The translations under genes and the position numbers were made by a program. From the NCBI RefSeq assembly GCF_026210795.1, contig NC_089430.1, positions 4,154,001-4,218,000 of the forward strand: 64,000 bases of DNA, in the 5' to 3' direction. The stretch is from Rhizophagus irregularis (lineage: Eukaryota > Glomeromycota > Glomeromycetes > Glomerales > Glomeraceae). Position 1 is the stretch's first letter. Each line of letters starts with the position of its first letter. The notes under the pieces are model-generated. The model saw only the letters and a list, made by a program, of their open reading frames with translations, was not told the origin of the DNA and searched no databases. Shown piece after piece: positions 1-10,535 of this stretch.

Positions 1-64
1 TAAATAATAATCCTAACCCTAATCCTAACTCTAACCCTAACCCTAATCTAACCCTAATACTAAT
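1..64. repeat. Degenerate telomeric repeat, CCCTAA orientation
   Basis: The first 64 bases consist of CCCTAA-like units with variants (CCTAACC, CTCTAAC, CTAATAC). Read on the minus strand they are TTAGGG-type repeats running off the left edge, the orientation expected at a left chromosome end. The units are imperfect, as is common in the innermost telomere tract or in an old internal tract. The window starts here, so total length and true terminal position cannot be seen. Confidence 0.8.
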
Positions 65-697
65 CTAAGTATCACCATAAAGATACTTACTATTTTTCTT
101 AAATAAACTTTTAGTTTTTGTGTATTTAGTTTTGTTTCCTTGTTGTACAATTCCACATAAGCCACAATCTTTTTCACAAAATTTTCTTTCAACATGAAAC
201 CTTTCTTTTATCTCTTCCTCCTCATTTTCTTGACTATAACTTAATTCTTCAACAAATCTTTCAGGTGTACAATATGAAGTAGTACCATGAAACATCCTGT
301 GAGTAATCTCTTCGATACTTTTTCCGGTCCTTTTACTTAAATTTTTTTTATAAGCTTCATGCCGTTTTTCAAGTTTTGTTGGCATACGTAATTCAAATAT
401 CCCAAGAATTTTTGATTGTGAAAGTGGTCGACCTTTAAATGATGATTTTACTGAAATATAATTTGGATCATTCTGATTTAATAATATCATTTCTGTTTTT
501 TGAATCTTTATAGGTTTTTGTGAAGGACTAGATGATTTATTATTTGAAGAAGAATTTTTTGTCGAGTCACGTCGGATTAAATACGTTAAACGGGACGAAA
601 AGGATTTTTTTATGGCGGATGGTGATGAAGGAGAAGACGGGGAAGAAGAATTATTTTGAATGATTGAAGTTTCATTTATTTCACAATTTTGACCCAT
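65..697 (-). pseudogene. PARP-like ADP-ribosyltransferase gene truncated by telomeric repeat
   Basis: This is a 210-residue minus-strand frame. The N-terminus (residues 1-65) is rich in Ser, Pro and Asn and looks disordered. Residues about 85-210 resemble fungal PARP-like catalytic domains: KLEKRHEAYKKNL, then MFHGTTSYC (the HGT that begins the NAD-binding fold), then CEKDCGLCGIVQQGN, the Cys-rich stretch that precedes FGxGIY in this family. The frame reads ...KYLYGDT and then meets a TAG whose bases belong to the TTAGGG-like repeat, so the region expected to carry the Tyr and Glu of the H-Y-E triad is missing. The ATG at 697 follows T/A-rich leader DNA and is the only good start. Seen: the HGT and Cys motifs and the junction. 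Family assignment is from memory. Inferred: the copy is catalytically dead, or would need a telomere-encoded end. Confidence 0.6.
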
Positions 698-3679
698 GAT
701 TACAACAAATAATCAAAAAAAAAATCCTTTTTATATATAAAAATGTTAAATTTTTTTTTTTTTAGAAAATCTACGAAAGAAATTGACTCTATATATAAGA
801 TCATAAAAAAAAAGATGGGATTAATTTAAAGTTAAAGGGATTTTCGTATCAAAACAGATAGTCAGCTAGTCAGCTAATATTATATAGAAACCCCCTTTGA
901 AGATCTTACTAATTTTATACTTTTGTTGTACAAATAAAAGAAGCTTTATTGTAAGTGTATCAGTATCACGAATCAAAACAAAAAAAAAAAATTTGCATCA
1001 TTTGAAATGTTCAATATGGAAAGATTCTTTTTTTTTTTCGTGAAGCTAAATAATCAAGACTCCATGTGCACAAAGAAAAGAAAAAAATTCGAGAAAATGA
1101 TCGGAATGGTCGGAATATTCGGAACATTTGGTCAACGTCGCACGAGTTACTGAATTCCGTAAACAGGGGCGGGCAAATTCGGAAACAACTAAATATAACA
1201 ACCTTGAATAAGGAAAAAGTCTTTTTGTGGAAAATGAGAATAAATCAAGTCCGGAAATTGGTATCATTATTTAAATATATATAAGATTAATGAGATAAAA
1301 TTAGAAAAATTTTTTATCAAAAAAAAAATAAAAAAATAAAAAATTTCACTAATCAATGCGCAGTAAAACAATACAATTGTGAAATCACTTTGTGTTCTTA
1401 AATACGATTTGTTGAAAAAAAAACTTATCATACATATTTTACGCATGTAATATGAAGTCAAATGGCGTTAAATAAACTATAAATAGTTTTACCTGCTGAT
1501 ACATAGTATTTAAAATCATACGCCATTAATCAAATCATTATGTGACAAATTTGATAGTAAAAAAAAAATTTCTTTCATAGAACAATGGGTAAGAAGAAAA
1601 CAAAAGAAAGAGGAAATACCATGAGTAACAAAAAAATGTTGTACTTTAACATTAAACTTCTGCTTACGGTTACATAAGAAGCAAATATACTGTATATACA
1701 TAAATTATAAGTGTCGATATTTTTTAACATACCATAAAACGAACACAACGGCGCAAAAATTAGATCGACGCCTATTTTCTACGGTACAAGCTTTTCACGC
1801 AGTTATTAGAGAAAAGACATATGTTTGCCTCGTTCTATGAAGATATCAAGGATACCTTATTGATAAACGATATAATTTTTTTTCGGGTAGTCAGCCATAA
1901 AGATGTCAAGGAGATTGATGAGTTGAAAAAGTCTCCTTGAACGATATTATAGATACGAGCCTTGTGTTTGGATATCACCTAGCCAGGTTGGGGCCCAATA
2001 TTCCAATCAAAATGTGCACAATTAATGTGCGAACGAAACAAAGGATGCCACCTTGCCGGAATTGCGAAACTTGTCGGATTACATTTGTGAACATCTAGAT
2101 AAAAACAATCACGAAGGAGAGCACGAGGTAGATAATTTATTAATGATTTTTAATGTTATATTTAATATTAAATAATTTAAAAATTTTTTTTTTTTTATCA
2201 GGAAAAAGGAAGGAGAAATGGTGGTTAAATGAGAAATTAAAAAAGAAAACATTAAGGGTATGCAGATAACAACAAAAATATAATAATTAAAGGGACTACC
2301 GCTTCAACATCAAAATCATTGGCACAAAAACGTAAAATTGAATGTATTGAAGAATTCTCAAAAAAAAGATGAAAGTGATGACGGCTAGAAAACTTGGATA
2401 TTTCCATGTGCTACATGTAGTTCAAGATCAACTAAACAAAAACATCATTCCCAGAAGATAGGAAGGACATGATGAAAGTGAGAGCTCAATAGTGATTTCT
2501 GTTAAGATGAATCAGTTTGGTAGATGCAGAATCGGTTCCGAAATATTTGGATCAAATATGTCATCTCGTCACATTAAAAGCTCATATATTTTGGCCAAAT
2601 TCATAACACGAGATAATGACGTCGATTGTTATCCCGGCTCATTCAGACCGCGACGCTCAAAACATTTTTAGGCACCTTAAAAGAATGATTTTTCAGATAG
2701 AATCTGATAGGATTTAAAGATCTTAAGAAAGATGTCAATACAAAATTTGATAAGAAATTTGAAAATGAAGACATTAAAAGTGGTTTCTTCTCCGAGGACT
2801 TTGAAGGAATATAATATAATACGTGATAAATCAATAGTATATTACAAATAGTAGAAATAGCTATATTACTATATTGATCATGTTTTAATTTATGGTAATA
2901 ATATCGATTATAAATAAATTTATAATAATTAATTATTTAAAGTAACATGTTTTTAATAACAATTTACTGACTTAAATAATTATAGTGTCAAATTTTACCT
3001 ATTAGGCAAAAAATACAAATGATAAAAAATTTTATGAAATACAGTAACTGAAATCCATAACGATAAAAAAATATACAATCAATCTTTTTTGAAATTATAT
3101 AAACACATCGGATTTTTTTTAAAAAGAATAGAACATATTTGACAAATGACAAAATTCTACTTTTTATAATAAAATTTAAATATTCAAATTTCTGATTTTT
3201 TTTTTTTGAAAAAAACAGTTCATTTGACAAACGATAGTGTTACATAAACATCACTATAAAATATATTCTAATTCTGATTCTAATTTTGTTCCATTTTACT
3301 TATAATTCAAAATCAAAATTGGTATTAATAAAGTTTCATCCTGTATAATAATACCATTTACAACTATGTATGGAAAATTAAATAATCTAGCTGTTAGGAG
3401 AAATAGGTTTCCCAAGAACAGAAGATAATTTCGGGAAACGGATTCGTATTGATCAATTTTTTAATCTTAGAACATCCGATACATACGTTAAAAGAAATCT
3501 TAAAGATTTAAGGAATAGATACATTGCTTTATATAGGCAAACTTGTAACATAGAATTTATTTACGTCAATATCAATATTGGAAATTTTAACTCCGAAGAA
3601 AATTTTTTCTTCCAGAGTCTAGAATAATATATTATGTTTTATATGTATCTAGGGTTTTTAAATTGCAATAAGTTGGATC
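698..3679. other. Long non-genic stretch, decayed sequence
   Basis: No convincing intact gene. The stretch is A+T-rich with many homopolymer runs. Blocks of higher complexity at 1740-2110 and 2280-2670 look like decayed coding DNA. The second is listed separately as a transposon-like relic. Frames at 1046-1267 and 1267-1461 are low-complexity and overlap other frames, so I do not call them. Confidence 0.6.
2480..2670 (+). pseudogene. Relic of a transposon-type ORF (YPG motif)
   Basis: A plus-strand reading frame from about 2480 runs IVISVKMNQFGRCRIGSEIF, then SRHIKSSYILAKFITRDNDV and DCYPGSF, and reaches a stop at 2668-2670. No start codon or intact upstream frame remains. The pattern of GRxRIGxEIFGS followed by SSYILAKF and a YPG motif resembles C-terminal parts of repeated transposase-like proteins I remember from Rhizophagus. 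I cannot assign a named superfamily. Codon use is less A+T-biased than the surroundings, which fits an inserted element fragment. Confidence 0.35.
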
Positions 3680-4245
3680 TAAATTTATATTTATACAGGT
3701 ATACTTAATTTAACAGTTATGTAAATGATATTCGCTACATCTGACGGACTACTACGAATATTTATTGATTTCTTAATAAATTTGCAACTACACTATTTTC
3801 GTTTTAAAACCATAAACACGACCTATTGATTTTGATGATTACTAAGTTATAAGTAATATTACAAAGAAAAGTATTTCAATTAAAAATTTATTAGATACAA
3901 CAGGTGTTTTGGAAAAAGTAAAGCAAAATATATATATGATGCTTAAATGGGTATTGAACCAACTCGTACTATTAATGATTCATATTGCCATTTTAAACTT
4001 TTACCATAAATAAATATGATAACGAAATTGATGATTACTCATTTAAAAATAGCAAGTTTGTAATTAAACCTTTATTTTCAGATAAAGTTTTATTATTATT
4101 CATCAAATAAACTTTATTCAAAATATGAAAATAAGTCGTGTATTAAATCATTCTAAACTGATTCATTATATATGAAAGTTGAGATATATTATTGGTAATA
4201 GGTATAGAAATTATAGATAATGATCGAATTGAAAATGTCCAAAAA
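3680..4245 (+). pseudogene. BTB-BACK-TLDc relic
   Basis: Short blocks in the order of an intact BTB-TLDc gene survive. At about 3684-3717 there is an ATTTATACAGG-TATACTTAATTTAAC block like the YIYTGELNL exon start. GATATTC...ACATCTGACGG at 3727-3746 is like the SDELL codons. AAATGGGTATTGAACCAACTC at about 3945 is like KWGIEQT. CGTACTATTAATGATTCATAT at about 3965 is like RTINDSY. AATATGAAAATAAGTCGTGT at 4123-4142 is like NMKISRV. Everything between is frameshifted, with stops in all frames. It lies just upstream of the intact gene at 4382 in the same orientation, which suggests an old tandem duplicate. Confidence 0.6.
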
Positions 4246-4365
4246 TATTTTTTCCGTTTATACTGATATTTAATATTGATTTATTACAATCGTAACAATT
4301 ATACTACGTCATAAATCATAATCTGTCACATATGATTATATATATATCATTAACAAACGGTCGAT

Positions 4366-4381
4366 TTTTTTTTAAAAAAAA
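4366..4381 (+). promoter_or_regulatory. T-run/A-run block abutting the BTB gene start
   Basis: Nine T followed by eight A directly precede the ATG at 4382. The same arrangement (T run, short link, A run, ATG) precedes the other four intact BTB-TLDc genes at 30519-30541, 34771-34792, 39103-39134 and, on the minus strand, 53843 to about 53880. It could be part of the promoter or 5' leader. Function is inferred only from conservation between paralogues. Confidence 0.4.
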
Positions 4382-5987
4382 ATGGCTTTAATTTCTCATT
4401 CTGGTCTTTCAAAAGACCTTTCCTTAGTATTAAATAATGCCGATGATTTTGATGATGATTTTGATGTTACTATTCAAGTTGGTGAAAACGAAAATATGAA
4501 GGAATTTAAAGCACATTCGGTTATTTTACGCGCTCGTTCTCATTATTTTAAAAGTGCTTTCAAAGCTAAATGGACTACAAAGAAGGATAATATTATTAAG
4601 TTTTGTAAACCAAATATAACTCCAACTGTTTTTGATATGATTTTAAAGTAAGCATAATTTACTTATTATTATATACCTAATTATATTATACTATTCAAAT
4701 AATTTAATTTTATATTATATGTTATTTTTTTTTATATAAATAAGATATATTTACACTGGTGAACTTAATTTAACGGAAAAATCGGGAGAGGATATTTTTG
4801 AATTATTAATTGCATCTGATGAATTACTTATTGAAGAATTATTTAATTATGTTCAAGATTATTTAGTAGAAAAACGATCAAACTGGATTCAAAAAAATAT
4901 CGGTCTTGTTCTTAGTTTCGCTTTCAAAATTGGGCAATCTAATAAATTACAAGATAATTGTCTTGAATTTATCTTTAAAGATTCAGAATCATTCATCAAT
5001 TCAGAATCCTTTCTTTCATTAGATAAGGATACTCTTCATATCTTACTTCAAAGAGATGAATTACAAATTGATGAAATTAATCTTTGGGATCGTTTAATTA
5101 AATGGGGTATTGAACAAACTCCTGGTCTTGGAAGTGAGAATACTGATAAATCTGAATGGAACGATGAAAATTATAAAGCATTAACGAAAACTTTGGATCA
5201 ATTTTTCCCACTTATTAGATTTATGGAAATTTCTCGTACTGATTTTTTTGATAAAGTTCGTCCTTATAAAACTATTATTCCTATTCATATTTATAATGAA
5301 ATTGAAGAATTTTATTATAAAGATACTTTACCAAAAAATTTATCATCATCTGTTAGAATTAAATTTTTAGAAAAAATTGATTCAAAAATTATTGATCCAA
5401 AACTTGCAAATATAATTTCTAATTGGATTGATAAAAAAAATCCCTCTATTATTAGAACTGAAAATGATTCATTATATAAATTTAAACTTATTTATCGTGG
5501 TAGTCATGATGGTATTAATAATGAATCATTTAAAAGAAATTGTAAAGGTCGAGTAGCAAGTTTGGTTTTAATTAAAGTTAAAAATACAGATAAGATTTTT
5601 GGTGGTTATAGTTCTATTGGGTTTAATTCATTAGGGAGTAGGAATGATTATCTTCTTAATATTAATGGGGTTCGATTTTATAATTCTTTAGATAATTTTA
5701 TTTTCTCATTTGAAAATAGTAAAGATATTAAAAATATGAAATCAAGTCATATATTGATTCATAAAAATGCAATAATAACAAATTGTACGAATGTTGCTTT
5801 TTGTTTTGGTCAAAATTCATTATATATGAAGGATAATGAATTATATGCAAATAATAAGTCTGGTGATTATGAAAATAATTTAAATACTAATACAATTTAT
5901 AATATTGAAGAAATTGAAACTTTTGTTGTAATTAAATATCGTAAATTTTGGAGAAAGTTAAACTTACAAAAATTTATTAAATTTTAA
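4382..5987 (+). CDS. BTB-BACK-TLDc domain protein, copy 1
   Basis: Two exons, 4382-4647 and 4745-5987, split by a 97-bp GT-AG intron (4648-4744) that interrupts a Lys codon just before YIYTGE; product 502 residues. Residues about 25-120 are a BTB/POZ domain (VTIQVGENENMKEFKAHSVI, LRARSHYFKSAF, YIYTGELNLT). Residues about 125-285 are BACK-like (KWGIEQTPG, QFFPLIRFMEIS, FFDKVRPYK). Residues about 300-490 form a TLDc domain (FKLIYRGSHDG, VASLVLIKV, FGGYSSIGF, FIFSFEN, EEIETF). BTB-BACK proteins usually dimerise and bind Cullin-3 as substrate adaptors; TLDc domains are linked to oxidative-stress resistance and V-ATPase binding. The specific role here is inferred. The C-terminus runs about 16 residues past EEIETF, with a basic tail ending FIKF that the paralogues lack. 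It lies downstream of a relic copy. Confidence 0.9.
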
Positions 5988-6740
5988 GTACCGTAGTATA
6001 ATTTTACAAAGGTTTATATAATAATAAAGTTACCGTATATCAATTTGTTGATGGATTCTTTGTTAATGATTGTTACTCTCATTTTTTTATTTCTCTCATG
6101 AATTATATATAATACATTTTATAAACTTACTTTGCGAGATTTAAAATCAATAATTACTATTAAGATCCATTTTATCCTTTTAATCCATAAATCATAATAT
6201 TTAATATTTAATTTTCTTTGAAAAATTTGAAAATTTATATTAATAAAGATCCGTTTATGAATAGGTTAATTATTCGAATTTTTAAATATTCTAATATTTA
6301 AAATATTTAAGAAACTGAATATCAAAATCCAATTGATTTGTTTTTTTTTTTTGAAAAAAAAAAATTGAGAAAAAACTTAAAAAATTTTATTTAATTCTGT
6401 TTTTAAAAGTTTATATCGTAATAAATTTTTATATTGTAATAAATTTAAATATGTGAGTTTATTTATTATAATTTTGTTTCTTTTAGCAAATTAATTTTTA
6501 AAGATGATAAATGTTTGTATCGGTAAAGTATTCTATCATTCTATAATTTTATCGTAGAATATTATGAATTGTTAAGAAATTTCGTTATAAAAATTTGCAA
6601 TTTCATAAAATTTGCTGAACAAAGGTACGTTATACAGTACGACAGTTCCCATAAATTTTGTTGGTTCAATAATTATCCAAATTCAGTTAGTTACATTATA
6701 AATTAACGCCATTATACATACATATATATATATTTAACCA
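5988..6740. other. Intergenic region; kinase repeat unit begins near 6430
   Basis: No gene seen. From about 6430 onward the sequence matches the DNA upstream of the other three kinase copies (GTTTTGTTTC...TTAGC, ATTGTTAAGAAATTTCGTTA, GTACGTTATACAGTACGACA, TTCAGTTAGTTACAT), so the duplicated segment includes several hundred bases of upstream DNA. Confidence 0.7.
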
Positions 6741-6812
6741 TTATACATAGATACAAACGTAGAATTCTTTTTTTTCACAAATTTGAAATAATATAAAATA
6801 TAAAATATAAAA
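6741..6812 (+). promoter_or_regulatory. Conserved leader block upstream of the kinase genes
   Basis: A TACAAACGTARAATTCTTTT block, then TTCACAAATTTGAAATAAT and a TATAAAATATAAAATATAAAA run, leads directly into the ATG. It is repeated at 10461-10535, 14486-14551 and 17385-17450. Position and conservation suggest core promoter plus 5' leader. No mapped transcript start is available. Confidence 0.45.
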
Positions 6813-8439
6813 ATGAGTTCTAATAATGAAACCCAAGTAGTATCTGATTTTAATGAATTAAATGTCTCTGAAAATTCTATTTCGGTAAAAACTAATCATA
6901 AGAATTGTTACGACCCATATAATGATAAATTTTGGTGTAAAGAATGTGTTCCTCGTTGTATAATTGAAGGTTGGACCAGTGGAAATGATGATATTGATAA
7001 TCTTATCAAGGATTCGATTTATGATACATGTCGTGGGGAATATATTGGTAATGGTAAATATTCCCCATCATTTCTTAAATGGGTTCCATTTGATAGATTT
7101 GAAGATATGAAACAAATAGGTGAAGGTGGATTTGCAAAAGTGTATTCTGCAACTTGGATTGATGGTGATGCAAAATACATTAAACAAGATGATGGAAATT
7201 GGATAAAAGAAGAACCTAAATCCATGAAAGTTGCCTTGAAAAGGCTTAATGGATCACAAAATATGTCAGCTGATTATTTAAATGAGGTATATTTTCATTT
7301 ATATTTTATCTTTTTTAATTTTTTTAAAAATATTGTTTATTTATTTGATTTAATCTAATTAATAGCTTAAAACGCATTGGAAATTAAATTGCGCACAATT
7401 AGATTCTTTAAAATTTTATGGGATGACCAAAGATCCAAAAACTGAAGAATTTATAATGATTATGCAATTTGCAAGTAGAGGAAATTTGAAAAATATTCTT
7501 TCAAGTAATTTTAAAAATATTTTATGGGATGAGAAAGTTATGTATTTAACTGGTGCAGCAGAGGAACTTAAAAATTTACATTCATTAGGATATTTTCATA
7601 AAGATTTTCATAGTGGAAATATGTTATCAGATAGTGATATTTCTTTTTTTATTTCAGATTTTGGATTATCTAGGTCATCAAATGAACAGAAATCAGATAA
7701 TAAAATAGTTGGTGTGTTACCATATATTGCTCCAGAAGTTTTAAATGGAGAACCATATACGTTATCTTCAGATATTTATAGTTTCGGTGTAATTATGGCT
7801 GAAGTATCATCTGGAAAACCTCCTTTTTATAAAAGAAAACATGATAATAACTTAGCATTGGAAATATGTAATGGACTCAGACCAAAATTTGGAAAAGGAA
7901 CTCCCGAAATTTATAAGAAATTAGCTCATAGATGTATGAATGCTGATCCAAATCAAAGACCAACAGCCAATGAATTAAGTGAAATATTATGTTGTTGGTA
8001 TTATTATGAGGATAATGAAAAATATGGGTATAAAGTAGAAGAAGTTAAGGCTGTATTTGGAAAAGCTGATAAGGAAATACAAAATATTTCAACTTTATGT
8101 GAAAAAGATCCTGATGCTATTTATACCAGTAGAGCATTTACATTTAAAAATTTGTCAAAGCCCATTAATTCATCTTTTATTGCTACTACATATCTTGATA
8201 ATAAAGGTACTGTGTTTTATATTATTTTTGAATTATATAAAATAATTAAAACAAATAATTTTATTTATTTTAATAGATTGTCAAGATTCTCAATTAATTG
8301 ACTTAGAAGTTCCTAGTACGTCAAAATTAGAGGGTAAATATATTTACTATGTACTGTATTTATAATATTTATTTTTTTGATGTAAATTAATTAACGCTTT
8401 ATTTTAATTGTTATAATAGATGGTGATAGCGATAACTAA
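6813..8439 (+). CDS. Protein kinase (TKL-like), tandem copy 1, four exons
   Basis: Exons 6813-7286, 7366-8206, 8277-8333 and 8420-8439, with GT-AG introns of 79, 70 and 86 bp, join in frame to 463 residues. The N-terminus carries NCYDP...FWCKECVPRCI and WTSGNDDIDNLI (residues about 31-65), a signature seen ahead of many Rhizophagus kinases. The kinase domain follows: glycine loop GEGGFAKV (103-110), VALK lysine at 143, catalytic loop HKDFHSGN (Asp238, Asn243), DFG at 256-258, APE at 280-282, and DIYSFGVIMAEVSSG. The key residues are present, so it should be active. The Arg of HRD is Lys, making it a non-RD kinase that may not need activation-loop phosphorylation. Exons 3 and 4 add DCQDSQLIDLEVPSTSK and an acidic end, DGDSDN. 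Substrates are unknown. The intron structure is repeated in the sister copies, which supports it. Confidence 0.88.
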
Positions 8440-10460
8440 ATACTAAAAATTTTGTAACTATATATATGTTAATTTTTTTTATTTATTTACGATAAAATTA
8501 AAGAAATAAGAATAGTTTTTTTACTAGAATCACCTTATGAATATATCAAGTTTATTATTTAATTAAATACTAGTTATATTGTATTGAAGATATTTGTAAA
8601 AGGGGTAATTTGTCTTGTAATAAACACTACAAAAGAATATTAAAAACTTATCCGGATTTCTACTATAATTTGATTGAAATTAAAAAATAAAAATAAAAAA
8701 TGCTATTGACCTTTTGACTAATTTTGCTAATTGTAAGTTATGGTGATCAAGATTTTCTTACTTATTTGAATTTTATTATATAATGTCAAGTGATATGATT
8801 TGAATTATTTTTTTTTTGTCTAAATTTTTGATTTAAAATAGTACGCTCTAACAAATTTTAAGAAAACTGTTTTTAATCTATGAAATTTAGAAAACATATT
8901 GAAGTGCGATAATTTATTGATAGTAACTACCGCGCAGAGTATATTTATCTCAGCGACTTATTTTTTTTTTTTTTTTGAGCGGTCAGATGTAGTGCTTCGA
9001 TCTGGATTGATCCGTTGATTAGCATCACAACATTTTTCTATTATTTTTGTCAAACTATAATTTTTGTCAGATTTAAAAAAATTATTGGCCAAACTTATAG
9101 CTCCAACTCAAATAAACTGTTGCCAAACCGTAGTAAACCGCGGATTGATCCGTTAAAATCCCATCCGGATCGAAGCACTAGTCAGATGCCTATTTGCCAC
9201 TTTCGTAATGAAAAAACTGCGCTCATAGCATGCTACGAATACTTTTATCCTAAAAGATATTAGATTATGAATAAATATTGAGTAATAATAATAATAATAA
9301 TAAAGTTTTAATTAAAGATGCAAAAAATAGAATATGTAAAAACGTTTCCTTTGAATTGTACTAAGTAAGAAAATATTGAAAATAAACGGAATTAGACTGA
9401 ATTACTGAACTTCTACTAGGTAAGTAAGGTGAATTAGCAAAACGATTTTTATTGATATTATTTCACGAAACGCGCGCTTAGCGAAGGACATTTTGTTGTT
9501 ATGTACAGTACTAGATGATTTTGATCTGTGACCCATGTAATTTTCCCGTCATAACTTTTGAATTAGTATTATTTTTTGTAATACTTGTTTTTTATTTGTA
9601 GCATATGATTTATAATTACTGTATTTACATGAGCGGGTGGACCCATTTACCTAGTATATAACTAATTTGAGTGAAGTCTGAAAATTTCATAATTTTGTAA
9701 TGCTGTTTATCTTTTACGATTTTAATTTCGAGTAATATATATATTTATTTAAAAAAAAATTCAGGAAATTTGATTTACGCTCTAATACTGCTCTAATGTT
9801 ATCATGGCACAAACATTTTGATGAAGCTATTTAAGCTTTTTTATAGCGAATAATTACTTTATAAAGATTCGCAAAATTATTATAAACCGAAGAATATACT
9901 TTAAGCCAATTTGTTTGATGTTTGTTCGTGTTTTTGCTAATGCTAAACGTTGTAACTTTACATATAAGGCTCCACTTATTATACACAAAGTACACTAATT
10001 TTACGCTTAAATAGTTAGATATAGAACATTATGAAGAAAATATTACCTAAATTTTTAAGTATTTATTTATTTAATATTATATAGAAATAGATTAATTTAA
10101 CATCAACTGCAAAATTTTAATATTAAAGAAACTAGTAAATATCAAATTCAGTTGAAACTACAATTTTACTTAATACTATTTATTAAGATTTTGTTTCGTT
10201 CAGCTACTAAATTATTTTTTATATATGGAAATGTATATATGGGTAAGTATTCTACTATTCTACAAATTTTATCATAGAATATTAGTATGAATTGTTAAGA
10301 AATTTCGTTATAAAAATTTCATAATAAAATTTTTATTCCAAAGTCTCACAAAATTTGCTGATCAAAGGCACGTTGTACATTTTAATACGTAGATTTGTTG
10401 GTTAAGTTTGAAAAATAACTATCCAAATTCAGTTAGTTACATTATAATTTAACGCCAATA
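8440..10460. other. Spacer of tandem unit 1
   Basis: No gene seen. It holds a repeat core (TATATTTATCTCAGCGACTT at 8940-8959), a 191-bp hAT-like insertion at 8990-9180, an (AAT)n run near 9285-9302, and about 1 kb shared with the spacer after copy 2 (for example the AGCGAAGGACATTTTGTTGT block at about 9481). The frame at 9015-9263 lies in the inserted element and is not a gene. Confidence 0.7.
8990..9180. mobile_element. hAT-like MITE, 191 bp
   Basis: The ends are inverted repeats, TAGTGCTTCGATCTGGAT on the left and, reverse-complemented, TAGTGCTTCGATCCGGAT on the right. The element is flanked by exact 8-bp direct repeats GTCAGATG at 8982-8989 and 9181-9188. The equivalent place in unit 4 (about 16684) has a single GTCAGATG followed by the same downstream sequence, giving an empty-site comparison. 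TAG...CTA ends with 8-bp duplications are typical of hAT elements. There is no coding capacity. Confidence 0.85.
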
Positions 10461-10535
10461 TACATATATATACAAACGTAAAATTCTTTTTCACAAATTT
10501 GAAAATAATCTTTCTTCTACATACAAAATATAAAA

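Noticed and set aside
1046-1701. Several 60-73 residue frames on both strands
   Set aside because: Low-complexity, overlapping, without recognisable motif or supporting leader. Typical chance frames in A+T-rich DNA.
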